64,000 nucleotides of DNA from CBDFGS01 sp965247255 (GCA_965247255.1 CBDFGS010000010.1:1-64000), one strand, 5' to 3'; shown: positions 50,627 to 60,958, counted from the stretch's first letter. The notes: generated from the sequence alone by a model not told the origin. Translations and numbers: made by a program.

Positions 50627-51592
50627 GCGTCGTCTTCGTACAGCTCAGAGATGCGGTCTAAGAACTCCGGAGGAATCTCCTCAGACTCCGGGGCTACAGC
50701 GAATTCCTCGAGCTGATCCAGGTTCGTAATGTCCGGAAGTACCGCCGCGACCTGCGGCGCCGAAAGTGCGAACTTGATGGCGGCCTGGCCTATGGTCGAT
50801 CCCATCTCATCGACGAGGAAGTCGAGCCTGGCCAGCTTTTCCAAGCCTTGCTCGAACCACTCCTGCTTTGGAAGTGTACGCGCGTCAGCGGGGTCGAAAA
50901 CCGTCCCTTCGGTGTAGGTCCCGTCGAGCAGGCCCCAGGCGTGAGGCAGCGTCGTCAGCAGCCCAGTGCCCTCCTCTTCCGCTATGGGGAAGAAGCGGAC
51001 TGCCGGGTCCTGCTCCAAAACGCTGTAGACGGTCTGCACCGCCGCGACGTCCCTCTCCCTCATCGACGCCTCGCCCGCCTCAAACAAGCCGACGTCAGGC
51101 CCCAGCGCCACCCCATAGTAGCGAATCTTCCCCTCGCTCGCGAGATCGTCAAGGGCGCCGAATAGCTCGTCTTGCTCGATCGCGTCCATGTGAGGGTTGT
51201 GGAGCTGGTAGAGGTCGATGTAGTCGGTGTCCAGCCTTCTTAGGCTCGCTTCGCACGCGAAGCGGATGAACTCTGGGGAGAAGTTCTGCGCGGGACGCTC
51301 CCCGTGGCGTTCCAACGGCACGTCGGCGTAGAAGTCGTAGCCGAACTTGGTGCAGATCACCACGGCATGGCGGTCCTTTCCCAAGGCCTTAGCCAGTATC
51401 TGTTCGCCGTAGCCGTCTCTGTCGCTGTCAGCGGTATCGAACAGGCTGACCCCCAGGTCGAAGGATCTCCTCAAAAGGGCAGTCGCCACATCCTCTTTGA
51501 TGATGCCCCCCCCAGTTCGTACTTACCGTCCGGACGCCGAACCCGACCTCAGAGACTTCGAGTTCGGTGGCGCCCAGCTTTCGGAATTGCAT
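50587..51592 (-). pseudogene. Aldo/keto reductase, frameshifted in a G-tract
   Basis: The long frame (to 51489) has family signatures: SFDLGVSLFDTADSDRDGYG, CTKFGYDFY, DTDYIDLYQLHNPH. The expected start is in another frame: MQFRKLGATELEVSEVGFGV and RTVSTNWGG from ATG 51590-51592. The two join perfectly if the G8 tract (51506-51513) were seven bases. Either a one-base error or insertion, or a phase-variable tract. NADPH-dependent carbonyl reductase if intact. Confidence 0.8.
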
Positions 51593-51607
51593 CTGCGCTT
51601 CTTTTCA

Positions 51608-51630
51608 GGGTGGCGTCAGGTACGCCACCC
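51608..51630. promoter_or_regulatory. 9-bp hairpin just upstream of the aldo/keto reductase
   Basis: GGGTGGCGT and ACGCCACCC pair over a 5-base loop, ending 16 bases before the reductase ATG on the minus strand. It may shape the mRNA leader. The rest of 51631-51883 shows no gene I can support. Confidence 0.4.
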
Positions 51631-51883
51631 GTTCGTCGCGACCGGTGTCGGGGAGCTCCTCATAGGCTGGGACCACCCGAACATCAATCCTGTCACATAC
51701 TGACGCTCCCATTATAGAGCCGCGTAAGAAGGCGGGGCGAGCGCCCGAAAGCATGAGCGACGCGGTAGTTGACAGTGCGTGCAAGCACTCATACACTCGC
51801 CTATATAGGCGGGGAAGTCGAATGACGTATGGGAAGAATTTGGCGAGGGCGCCGCGCAACAGGACCCTAGGGCAGTCCGCCCG

Positions 51884-53338
51884 ATGAGACTAAAGCTGGC
51901 AATCGTTGTTGGGTTTTCGGTGCTTTACGTGCCTGCGTATTTGGCGCTGCGGCCGGCGCTGGGGAACGCCACCGGCGTAATCGTAACAGGCCCTGTCCTC
52001 GCAGTTGCATGGTTATTTGGGGCCCGTGCGGGAGCGCTGGCCGGGTTGGTTTCCTTTCCCGTCAATGTACTGCTCGTCGTCGCATTTACTGAGTTGGCGT
52101 GGCGCGGTTACGTGGGAGAAGTGGGGGTGCTTTTCGGTCACGGCGCCGAGGTGATAGTCGGGTTCGTGGCGGGAAGGCTCCGCGATCTGAACGTCAATGC
52201 CAAGTCGGAACTCTTGAGACGGACCGAGGCGGAGGCCGCATTGCGCGAGAGCGAAGAGCGGTTCCGAGGCATCGTGGAGAACGCCTCATTGGGCATCGTC
52301 CTGGTAGACCTCGAGGGCCGGTTTCTTCAGGTCAACCAGGCGTGGTGTGAAATCGTCGGCTACTCAGCGGACGAGCTCCTGGGCAAGACGTACCTGGAAG
52401 TTACTCACCCTGACGACGCAGGTATCGGCTCCGAACTGAGTCGCCGGCTGGTAGACGGGGAAATCGCTGGATACCAGGTTGAGAAGCGCTATTTAAGGAA
52501 AGACGGCTCGGTGGTGTGGGGACTGCTCGCCGTGGCCCTAGTCCGCGACGAGCACGGAAGGCCGAAGCACTTCATCTCGCAGGTGCAGGATGTCACGGAC
52601 CGCAAGGAGATAGAGAAGACACGGATCGAGCAGGCTGCGTCTATAGCCAGGGCCGCCGAGCTTCAGCGCTCTAGAACGCGCATCGTGGCGACGGGGGAGT
52701 CGCTAAGGAGGGATATCGCACAGCGGCTTCACGGTTCGGTGCAAAACAAGCTTATCCTGCTGTTGCATCGAATAGACGAACTGCTGGCGATGGCAGCATC
52801 AGGGGGGTTGAGCTCGGAGCTTCAAGACCTGCGAATGCGCGTCGAATCGCTGATCGAGGAAGATGTGCGGCGCATAAGCCTTCAGCTATATCCCGCGATC
52901 CTTCGCCGCGGTCTCGTTCCCGCGCTCCAGTCTCTAAGCGACCAGTTCGAATCGGCGTTGGGGGTCGAGGTGACACTCGACGAGGAGCTCGTGGCGCGAG
53001 AGAAACTCGCGGCGGGTCTGATCCCCGAACAAGTAAGGCTGTCGGCCTATCGAGTCGCCGAGGAAGCATTCACCAACGTCCTGAAGCACGCCGATGCGAC
53101 AACGGTCTGGTTGAAGCTATCCCAGACTAACGGCTCTCTGAATCTCAGCGTCCTGGACGACGGCAAGGGCTTCGAGCCAGAAGGCTCCGCGGACGGACTG
53201 GGGATCGGTACGATGCGCGACTACGCCGAGGTCGTCGGCGGCCGGTGCGACGTTGCTAGCGCCCCTGGAGAGGGGACCGCCATCAACGCCATATTTCCTG
53301 TGGCGCTGAGAGAGGAAGGCCCGGTGCCACCCCGATAA
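51884..53338 (+). CDS. PAS histidine kinase, NarL-type (484 aa)
   Basis: Three or so membrane helices in the first 100 residues, then a PAS domain (about 120-245: GIVENASLGIVLVDLEGRFL), a HisKA_3 dimerisation region with the phospho-acceptor His in RRDIAQRLHGSVQNK, and an HATPase domain (EEAFTNVLKHADATTVWLKL, LDDGKGFEPEG). Its kinase core resembles that of the gene at 54316. First gene of an operon with the binding lipoprotein. Confidence 0.9.
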   Translation: MRLKLAIVVGFSVLYVPAYLALRPALGNATGVIVTGPVLAVAWLFGARAGALAGLVSFPVNVLLVVAFTELAWRGYVGEVGVLFGHGAEVIVGFVAGRLRDLNVNAKSELLRRTEAEAALRESEERFRGIVENASLGIVLVDLEGRFLQVNQAWCEIVGYSADELLGKTYLEVTHPDDAGIGSELSRRLVDGEIAGYQVEKRYLRKDGSVVWGLLAVALVRDEHGRPKHFISQVQDVTDRKEIEKTRIEQAASIARAAELQRSRTRIVATGESLRRDIAQRLHGSVQNKLILLLHRIDELLAMAASGGLSSELQDLRMRVESLIEEDVRRISLQLYPAILRRGLVPALQSLSDQFESALGVEVTLDEELVAREKLAAGLIPEQVRLSAYRVAEEAFTNVLKHADATTVWLKLSQTNGSLNLSVLDDGKGFEPEGSADGLGIGTMRDYAEVVGGRCDVASAPGEGTAINAIFPVALREEGPVPPR

Positions 53339-53341
53339 ACG

Positions 53342-54310
53342 ATGCGGCCACACTTTGATCGGCAAGAACAAGGACCTGCGCTAGCTCTTGCAGCCGTGTT
53401 GCTCATGGGCGGCATGGGGTTGGGCTGCGGCGAATCGCCGTCCGAGGCGACCCCAGCTCCGGTGGCGGCCCAAGAGGTCGGCTCGTCCCAGGTGATCACT
53501 GTGGGAGACATCGATCCCGACGATCCCACCCAGAAGATAGCGCGTTTTCAGCCGCTGGCGGACTACCTAGCCGAGCAGCTAAGGGACCTTGGCATACGAG
53601 AAGGTCGAGTAGTCATCGCGCGGGACATAGACGAGATGTCGGAGTACATGAAGACCGGAGCCGTGGACGTATACATGGACAGCTCGTTCCCGACCTTGGA
53701 GGTGCAGGAGGCGTCCGGTTCGGAGATCATCCTGCGCCGTTGGAAAAGCGCGGTGCCTTCTTACTGGAGCGTGTACATTGCGCTGCGGGAGAGCGGCTTC
53801 ACCGGCGTGGACGACTTCGTGGGTAAGGTTATCGCATTCGAGGAGCCTCACTCCACGTCAGGATTCCTATTGCCCGCCGGCACCTTAATTGACCGTGGTT
53901 TCACGCTGGAACCAGTGGAAACTCCTGACGCGACCGTAGCGGCTAGTAAGATCGGCTACCTGTTCTCCCAGGACGAGGAGAATTCCGTGGAGTTGGTGAT
54001 AAGTGGGCAGGTAGCTGGAGCTGGAATCTCGAACGGTGATTTTGATGAGCTACCAGCAGAGATCAAAGAGCGTATCGTGTTGTTTGACAAGACCATAGAG
54101 GTCCCCAGGCAGCTCGTATCTGTTGGTCGGGATTTAGACGGTGAGGTAGTGGAGAGGGTTCGGGAGCTGCTGGCCGGCCTTGATGAGACCGAAGAGGGAA
54201 GGCGCCTGCTGGCCGGCCTGAAGAAGACCAGTAAGTTCGACCCGCTCCCACCGGACTCGGACGCCGCACTGCGGAAGCTAAGCGAGCTTATCAAGCTGGT
54301 CAAGAGATGA
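53342..54310 (+). CDS. PhnD-type substrate-binding lipoprotein (322 aa)
   Basis: A signal peptide with lipobox (MGGMGLGC, Cys near 29). The mature part matches phosphate/phosphonate-type ABC binding proteins: FQPLADYLAEQLRDLGIREG, SEYMKTGAVDVYMDSSFPTL, DDFVGKVIAFEEPHSTSGFL. No ABC permease is next to it; kinase genes flank it (start three bases after the first kinase stop), so it may act as a ligand sensor for signalling. Confidence 0.85.
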   Translation: MRPHFDRQEQGPALALAAVLLMGGMGLGCGESPSEATPAPVAAQEVGSSQVITVGDIDPDDPTQKIARFQPLADYLAEQLRDLGIREGRVVIARDIDEMSEYMKTGAVDVYMDSSFPTLEVQEASGSEIILRRWKSAVPSYWSVYIALRESGFTGVDDFVGKVIAFEEPHSTSGFLLPAGTLIDRGFTLEPVETPDATVAASKIGYLFSQDEENSVELVISGQVAGAGISNGDFDELPAEIKERIVLFDKTIEVPRQLVSVGRDLDGEVVERVRELLAGLDETEEGRRLLAGLKKTSKFDPLPPDSDAALRKLSELIKLVKR

Positions 54311-54371
54311 GGGGAATGGCCACGTTCCTCCGCAAGCCTCGACTCCGACTGGGCATTGCGTCAATCCTTAC

Positions 54372-56075
54372 CCCGAATCCACCGAAGGACGTCCTTGGGG
54401 ACAGCCCTTGAAGAAGCCAGCGGGTGCTCCTCTGAATCTGGGATAATGGTTTTGGAACAGAAACCCGCCCGGAAACAAGGAGCACCCAATAGATGCTGCC
54501 ACAGAACAAACCCGACCGTATCCGCATCCTCTTTGACGACCATCGCCTGGTGGCCAATGCCGGCCTGCTCCTGCCGGCCACCCTAGCCCGGCACCTGGGC
54601 CTGCGGGAACTCGTCGACCATCACCTTGACCTCGGCGGAGCGCCGGGACGGGCGAACACTGGGGACAAGATGCTGACGCTGGTCGCTTCCGCGCTGGCAG
54701 GCGGCGACTGCATCGACGACGCCGATGCGCTGCGCGCTGGTGGGACGGTTGGTGTTCTAGGCTGCGTGGTCAAGGCGCCATCCACCCTGGGGACCTTCCT
54801 GCGCAGCTTCCGGTGGGGGCATGTCCGTCAACTCGACCGCGTGAGCCGCCAGTTGTTGGCCCGGGCCTGGGCCGCTGGGGCCGGACCCGGCGACTCGCCC
54901 CTGACCATCGACCTGGACTCGACCATCTGCGAGACCTATGGACTGGCCAAGGAGGGAGCGCGCCACCACGGCTATACCGGCGCCCGCGGCTATCACCCGC
55001 TGCTGGCCATTGCCGCCGGCACCGGCGAGGTGCTGATGTCCCGGCTGCGCGAGGGCCGGGCCAACACCGCCCGTGGCGCCGCCCACTTCCTGCGTGAGAC
55101 GGTGGGGCGGGTGCGCTACGGCGGGGCCAGGGGACAACTCACGGTGCGGGCCGACAGCGGCTTCTACGCCCACACTGTCGTTGCCGCCTGCCGGGAAATG
55201 GATGTCCGCTTCTCTATCACCATCCGCCAGCGCGCCAGGCTGCGGGATCTGATCGAGGCGATACCAGAGGAGGACTGGACTCCCATTCCCTACTGGATGG
55301 ACGGCGCCGCCGATGTCGCCGAGACGACTTACACCCCGTTCCAGACCAAGCCGGACGCCGCGCCGGTGCGGCTCATTGTCCGGCGGGTGAAGCCGACGCC
55401 CGGTTCCCAGCTCGCCCTCTTCGCCAGATACAGCTATCACGCCTTCATCACCGACCGCGATGGGGAGACGCTGGAACTGGAGGCCGATCATCGCCGCCAC
55501 GCCGAGGTCGAGAACGCCATACGCGACCTCAAGTACGGCGTCGGGCTGAACCACATGCCGTCGGCGCGCTTCGCCGCCAACGGCGCCTGGCTGGCGGTCC
55601 AGGTGATGGCGCATAACCTGGCCCGCTGGACGGCGCGGATTGGTCTGGGCGAGCGGACCGTGATCACCAAGACCCTCAGGCGGCGGGTCTTCGCTCTGGT
55701 GGGACGGATCACCCGCTCGGCGCGCCGCCTCACTTTGCATCTCCCCCGGCGCTGGCCTTGGGAAACCCAGTTCACTCGCGCCTTGGCCCGGCTGCAAGCC
55801 ATTCCGTTCCCGGCCTGACGGCCAGCCTGCAACTGACCCAACGTCCCCGCAATCTCGCGCCACCCCGGTCGCGAGAGTCCCCTGCTGCGTATCCTCTCGC
55901 CTTCCCGCGCATCGCAACTCCCGCATAGGGCCTTAGGGGCCCTGTGCGGCCACTGAAGACCGCCCGCCGGCCTCCCATCTACCCCAAGACCCCAGGCCAT
56001 CTCCCCTGTAGCTCCCTCACCCACCCCCTTCCGCTGCCCTCACGCCGTCCATCGGTGTCCTTCGGTGGATTCGGG
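54372..56075 (+). mobile_element. IS1380-family element, copy 2 (1704 bp)
   Basis: Terminal repeats CCCGAATCCACCGAAGGAC on both ends, flanked by CTTAC direct repeats (54367-54371 and 56076-56080), a clean 5-bp target duplication within the kinase gene. Direct orientation relative to copy 1. Confidence 0.95.
54493..55818 (+). CDS. IS1380-family transposase, copy 2 (441 aa)
   Basis: The same 441-residue protein as in copy 1, with an intact frame and start behind AAGGAG. Likely active, since three matching copies exist. Confidence 0.93.
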   Translation: MLPQNKPDRIRILFDDHRLVANAGLLLPATLARHLGLRELVDHHLDLGGAPGRANTGDKMLTLVASALAGGDCIDDADALRAGGTVGVLGCVVKAPSTLGTFLRSFRWGHVRQLDRVSRQLLARAWAAGAGPGDSPLTIDLDSTICETYGLAKEGARHHGYTGARGYHPLLAIAAGTGEVLMSRLREGRANTARGAAHFLRETVGRVRYGGARGQLTVRADSGFYAHTVVAACREMDVRFSITIRQRARLRDLIEAIPEEDWTPIPYWMDGAADVAETTYTPFQTKPDAAPVRLIVRRVKPTPGSQLALFARYSYHAFITDRDGETLELEADHRRHAEVENAIRDLKYGVGLNHMPSARFAANGAWLAVQVMAHNLARWTARIGLGERTVITKTLRRRVFALVGRITRSARRLTLHLPRRWPWETQFTRALARLQAIPFPA

Positions 56076-57588
56076 CTTACGCTGAGTATGGCCGCTATCA
56101 TCGTGGTATTGATGGCGTTGACTACTGCGCTAGACATTCGCAGCGAACGCGAGCGCGCCCGCGCGTCATTGCAGCAGCGGGGGCTCGCGTTGTCGGACAC
56201 GCTCAGCAACGCCGTGTCGGACGCAATCTACTTCGGAGATATCGACCAGCTCGGAGACGTGAAGGATGTCGTGATGAGCCAGCCGGACATCGAGTATTTC
56301 AGGGTGATAAGGACCGACGGCGGGCTGCTGGAAGACTCGGGCCAGCCCGGCCGCTATCCGGTAGGCGTAGGCGGCGGGATCGGGCTGACGGCCGTCCAGC
56401 GCCGAGATACCGTTACCCGGTTCGTCGGCGATACGCTCGAGGTGGCCAGCCCCGTCTCGGCGGGACGGGAAGTCGTCGGAGGGATAGAGATCGGCTTCAG
56501 CACCCGTTCGCTGGATCAGCAGATAGGGGCCCTGACGGCAAAGCGCGTGTGGCAGGGCGTAGCGCTCCTTGCCATTGGAGTACTGATCTCGTACGGGGCC
56601 GCGCAGTATCTGGTCAGACCGGTACGGCGGCTCGCGAGAGCAGCGCGAAGGATATCCGAAGGCGAATACGAGTTTACGCCTGAGGGGGCTCGCGGGGACG
56701 AGATTGGCGACCTCTCCCGCGCCTTCGAGGAGATGACTCGGGCGCTCAGGTCATCCCGGGACCGACTGGAGGCGCGAGCGGGCGAGCTGGGGAGAGCCAA
56801 CGAGCAGCTTGAGACCGAAATCGCGGAACGGGAAGAGACCCAGCTCGAGCTTCGCCGGTCCCGCCAACGCATAGTGGCTGTCGCAGAGTCCGTGCGGAGG
56901 GAGACCGCCCGTCACCTACACGGCTCCGTGCAGAACAAGCTGATCCTCCTCCTTCACCGGATCGACGATATTCTCGATCATACGTCGTCGCCGGACCTCT
57001 TGAAGGAGCTAAAAGACCTTCGCCAGCAAGTGGAGACCGTGGCGGAGCAAGATGTGCGGCGAGTCAGCCAGCAGCTATACCCCGCAATCCTCCGGAGGGG
57101 GCTCTCCCCTGCCCTACAGTCTCTGGGAGACAGGTTCGAGGCAGCCATACCGGTGGAGATGGAGATCGATCAGGACCTTGCGGTCCGCGAAAAGACCGAA
57201 TCCGGTCTCATTCCGGAGCAGGTGAGGCTGGCGGCGTACCGAGTGGCTGAAGAGGCACTCACAAATGTGCTTAAACACGCCGAGGCCACGACGGTCGCGC
57301 TGATGGTGTCCTATAACGGCGGCTCGGTACTGACTCTCAGCGTGCGTAATGATGGCCGCGGGTTCGACATCGACCGAGCCACCAATGGCGTGGGTATCGG
57401 CACGATGCGGGACTACGCCGAAGTCGTTAGCGGCGTCTGCGACGTCTCCTCTTCCACGGCGTCAGGGACGCAAGTGAAAGCCACGTTTCCGCTGGACGGC
57501 CGCACCGCGGACTCAAGAGACCTGAACTCTGCTATCGCGACGCGGCTCTAGACTACAGGTTTGCGTGCCTCAGAGTCCTGCAGGTAAA

Positions 57589-59292
57589 CCCGAATCCACC
57601 GAAGGACACCGATGGACGGCGTGAGGGCAGCGGAAGGGGGTGGGTGAGGGAGCTACAGGGGAGATGGCCTGGGGTCTTGGGGTAGATGGGAGGCCGGCGG
57701 GCGGTCTTCAGTGGCCGCACAGGGCCCCTAAGGCCCTATGCGGGAGTTGCGATGCGCGGGAAGGCGAGAGGATACGCAGCAGGGGACTCTCGCGACCGGG
57801 GTGGCGCGAGATTGCGGGGACGTTGGGTCAGTTGCAGGCTGGCCGTCAGGCCGGGAACGGAATGGCTTGCAGCCGGGCCAAGGCGCGAGTGAACTGGGTT
57901 TCCCAAGGCCAGCGCCGGGGGAGATGCAAAGTGAGGCGGCGCGCCGAGCGGGTGATCCGTCCCACCAGAGCGAAGACCCGCCGCCTGAGGGTCTTGGTGA
58001 TCACGGTCCGCTCGCCCAGACCAATCCGCGCCGTCCAGCGGGCCAGGTTATGCGCCATCACCTGGACCGCCAGCCAGGCGCCGTTGGCGGCGAAGCGCGC
58101 CGACGGCATGTGGTTCAGCCCGACGCCGTACTTGAGGTCGCGTATGGCGTTCTCGACCTCGGCGTGGCGGCGATGATCGGCCTCCAGTTCCAGCGTCTCC
58201 CCATCGCGGTCGGTGATGAAGGCGTGATAGCTGTATCTGGCGAAGAGGGCGAGCTGGGAACCGGGCGTCGGCTTCACCCGCCGGACAATGAGCCGCACCG
58301 GCGCGGCGTCCGGCTTGGTCTGGAACGGGGTGTAAGTCGTCTCGGCGACATCGGCGGCGCCGTCCATCCAGTAGGGAATGGGAGTCCAGTCCTCCTCTGG
58401 TATCGCCTCGATCAGATCCCGCAGCCTGGCGCGCTGGCGGATGGTGATAGAGAAGCGGACATCCATTTCCCGGCAGGCGGCAACGACAGTGTGGGCGTAG
58501 AAGCCGCTGTCGGCCCGCACCGTGAGTTGTCCCCTGGCCCCGCCGTAGCGCACCCGCCCCACCGTCTCACGCAGGAAGTGGGCGGCGCCACGGGCGGTGT
58601 TGGCCCGGCCCTCGCGCAGCCGGGACATCAGCACCTCGCCGGTGCCGGCGGCAATGGCCAGCAGCGGGTGATAGCCGCGGGCGCCGGTATAGCCGTGGTG
58701 GCGCGCTCCCTCCTTGGCCAGTCCATAGGTCTCGCAGATGGTCGAGTCCAGGTCGATGGTCAGGGGCGAGTCGCCGGGTCCGGCCCCAGCGGCCCAGGCC
58801 CGGGCCAACAACTGGCGGCTCACGCGGTCGAGTTGACGGACATGCCCCCACCGGAAGCTGCGCAGGAAGGTCCCCAGGGTGGATGGCGCCTTGACCACGC
58901 AGCCTAGAACACCAACCGTCCCACCAGCGCGCAGCGCATCGGCGTCGTCGATGCAGTCGCCGCCTGCCAGCGCGGAAGCGACCAGCGTCAGCATCTTGTC
59001 CCCAGTGTTCGCCCGTCCCGGCGCTCCGCCGAGGTCAAGGTGATGGTCGACGAGTTCCCGCAGGCCCAGGTGCCGGGCTAGGGTGGCCGGCAGGAGCAGG
59101 CCGGCATTGGCCACCAGGCGATGGTCGTCAAAGAGGATGCGGATACGGTCGGGTTTGTTCTGTGGCAGCATCTATTGGGTGCTCCTTGTTTCCGGGCGGG
59201 TTTCTGTTCCAAAACCATTATCCCAGATTCAGAGGAGCACCCGCTGGCTTCTTCAAGGGCTGTCCCCAAGGACGTCCTTCGGTGGATTCGGG
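57589..59292 (-). mobile_element. IS1380-family element, copy 3 (1704 bp, inverted)
   Basis: Same terminal repeats, inverted relative to copies 1 and 2. GTAAA is duplicated at 57584-57588 and 59293-59297. It separates the response regulator's last 11 codons from the rest. Confidence 0.95.
57846..59171 (-). CDS. IS1380-family transposase, copy 3 (441 aa)
   Basis: Identical protein to copies 1 and 2, on the minus strand. Intact frame, ATG behind AAGGAG. Confidence 0.93.
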   Translation of the reverse strand: MLPQNKPDRIRILFDDHRLVANAGLLLPATLARHLGLRELVDHHLDLGGAPGRANTGDKMLTLVASALAGGDCIDDADALRAGGTVGVLGCVVKAPSTLGTFLRSFRWGHVRQLDRVSRQLLARAWAAGAGPGDSPLTIDLDSTICETYGLAKEGARHHGYTGARGYHPLLAIAAGTGEVLMSRLREGRANTARGAAHFLRETVGRVRYGGARGQLTVRADSGFYAHTVVAACREMDVRFSITIRQRARLRDLIEAIPEEDWTPIPYWMDGAADVAETTYTPFQTKPDAAPVRLIVRRVKPTPGSQLALFARYSYHAFITDRDGETLELEADHRRHAEVENAIRDLKYGVGLNHMPSARFAANGAWLAVQVMAHNLARWTARIGLGERTVITKTLRRRVFALVGRITRSARRLTLHLPRRWPWETQFTRALARLQAIPFPA

Positions 59293-59989
59293 GTAAATCA
59301 ACGTCGCCCTCACCCGAGCGTGGATGTCGGGCTCGTTGCTCAGATGGAGCGTCTGATATATAGCGTTGATATAGGTCTCCACGGATTTTCCGGTGAGCAC
59401 GAGCTGCTGCGCTATCGCGGCGTTGTTGTAGCCCTGGGCGATGAGCTCCAGCACCTGACGCTGCCTGGGGGTTAGTTTGTCAGCCGGCGAACCCTGCCTG
59501 GGTTGAAGGCTGGATACTACCGCTGGATCGAGCACGATCATCCCCATGATGCTCCCCTGGATGGCGCGGACCAAGGTGCCCACGTCGGGGGTGGACTGTT
59601 TGAGCAGATACGCCCACCCTGAGCTTTTCTCGAGCGGCAGGCTGGTCACATAGCGCCGGTCTTTGTGGGACGAGAGGATCACCACGCCTACCTCCGGCCG
59701 CTCCTCCTTGATCTTCACGGCGGCCTCGATGCCATCCATGTCGCCCTCCAGCTCGATGTCCACGACCAGCGCATCCGGCTGCGTGTCTCTGGCGAGGCCG
59801 AGGGCGGTCTCCCCGTCCTGAGCCACACCCACAACCTCAATGCCACGCTCCGCCGAGAGGCTGGTGGTCAGCAACTCGCTGAAGAGCGCTTCATCTTCCA
59901 GTACAAGCAGTCGAGTCGTCTTCACCAGGCATCCCTCCGGAGGTGTACTTAGCGGCGTCTGGTCCCACCACTATTCTCCCAGGTACCGA

Positions 59990-60195
59990 GGCCGCTGTCT
60001 ATTTCGCCTAGTCTCCGAGGGAGTGTATGGTGCTGACCCTCAACTAGAGGAGTGGTAGCCTGCTAGCCAACATCTGCGAGGAGCTGTTAGCCTTAGGAAC
60101 CTCCTGAGACCAGGTGGAGCCTAGGCAGTATGCCTGAAGCAACAGGCGCCTGTTAGCGCCCGCCGCAACGTCCGGCGGGGAAACACCACTTCGGA
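59990..60195 (+). ncRNA. Structured leader or small RNA candidate
   Basis: Dense local pairing upstream of the phosphoesterase: AGGAACCTCCT, GGCAGTATGCC, AACAGGCGCCTGTT and CCCGCCG/CGGCGGG loops. No open frame. A 5' leader with folding or a small RNA are both possible; I cannot match it to a known riboswitch. Confidence 0.3.
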
Positions 60196-60201
60196 GTGCC
60201 C

Positions 60202-60933
60202 ATGCGCTGCCTGATCGTTTCTGACGTTCACAGCAATCTCGAAGCGTTCGAAAGCGTATTGTCAGATGCCGAGAAGCGCGGCGGATTCGATGAGCTTTGG
60301 TCGGTTGGTGACGTGGTCGGCTATGGCCCTGATCCGGTGGCCTGCATCGACCTGATGATGCAGCACAACGCGAAGGGCGTTGCAGGAAACCACGACTACG
60401 CATGCGACGGTAAGATGAGCACGGAGGACTTCAACCCACACGCGGCAGCGGCAGTAGCCTGGACCAGGAAACAGCTCGCCCTGGAGCAGACCAGCTACCT
60501 TCACGACCTCCCCCTCAAGATAGAGATTAGCGGCTTTACCATCGTTCACGGCAGTCCTCGCGACCCGCTGAGGGAGTACCTGATAACCTCCCAGGTGGCG
60601 CTGGACAACTACCCGCACTTCGACACTCCACGGTGCATAGTCGGCCACTCGCATCGCGCATTCGTGTGCAGACCGCGAGGAGATAACGCCATATTCGAGG
60701 AGTTTCCGCTGGATTCGCCGATAGCGCTGGACTCGGACCGCCTCATATTCAACCCGGGCGCGGTCGGCCAGCCCCGGGACAGGGACCCCCGCGCAAGCTA
60801 TGCTATTTACGATTCGACCGCAGAGACGATGACGCACCACAGGGCCGAGTACGACGTGTCTCTGACCCAGAGCAAGATGTCCACGCAGCAGCTTCCCAGG
60901 TTCTTGGTGGAGCGTATCGCGTACGGGCTCTAG
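60202..60933 (+). CDS. Metallophosphoesterase (YfcE/calcineurin type, 243 aa)
   Basis: Metal-site motifs in order: LIVSDVHSN (D-x-H), VGDVVGYGPDP (GD), AGNHDYA (GNHD), FTIVHGSPRD and IVGHSHRAF (GH-x-H). Hydrolyses phosphoesters; physiological substrate unknown. ATG 60202 is preferred over the GTG two codons earlier because of spacing from CGGAG. Confidence 0.88.
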   Translation: MRCLIVSDVHSNLEAFESVLSDAEKRGGFDELWSVGDVVGYGPDPVACIDLMMQHNAKGVAGNHDYACDGKMSTEDFNPHAAAAVAWTRKQLALEQTSYLHDLPLKIEISGFTIVHGSPRDPLREYLITSQVALDNYPHFDTPRCIVGHSHRAFVCRPRGDNAIFEEFPLDSPIALDSDRLIFNPGAVGQPRDRDPRASYAIYDSTAETMTHHRAEYDVSLTQSKMSTQQLPRFLVERIAYGL

Positions 60934-60958
60934 CTCACTCCGGTCCCGTCCCTCTCTC

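Larger units (their letters stand above)
54316..57551 (+). pseudogene. Histidine kinase interrupted by IS1380 copy 2
   Basis: The coding sequence starts at ATG 54316 (MATFLRKPRLRLGIASILT), is broken by the IS, and resumes at 56081 in frame. Removing the IS and one CTTAC gives 508 residues: a membrane helix, periplasmic sensor region, second helix, HAMP (RPVRRLARAARRISEGEYEF), HisKA_3 with His in RHLHGSVQNKLILLLHRID, and HATPase. The frame now starts inside the IS. It overlaps the convergent response-regulator stop. Confidence 0.9.
57548..59925 (-). pseudogene. NarL-type response regulator with 3' end displaced by IS1380 copy 3
   Basis: Receiver (LLVLEDEALFSELL, phospho-acceptor Asp in ALVVDIELEG, Lys in YLLKQST) and LuxR HTH (LTPRQRQVLELIAQGYNNAA, KSVETYINAIYQTLHL). 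Real codons end at 59293; the current frame then reads through IS end bases (to 59218). Without the IS and one GTAAA it would end LIYLQDSEARKPVV-stop, 222 residues, four bases into the convergent kinase gene's stop. Probable partner of that kinase. Because only the last residues change, it may still work. Confidence 0.85.
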
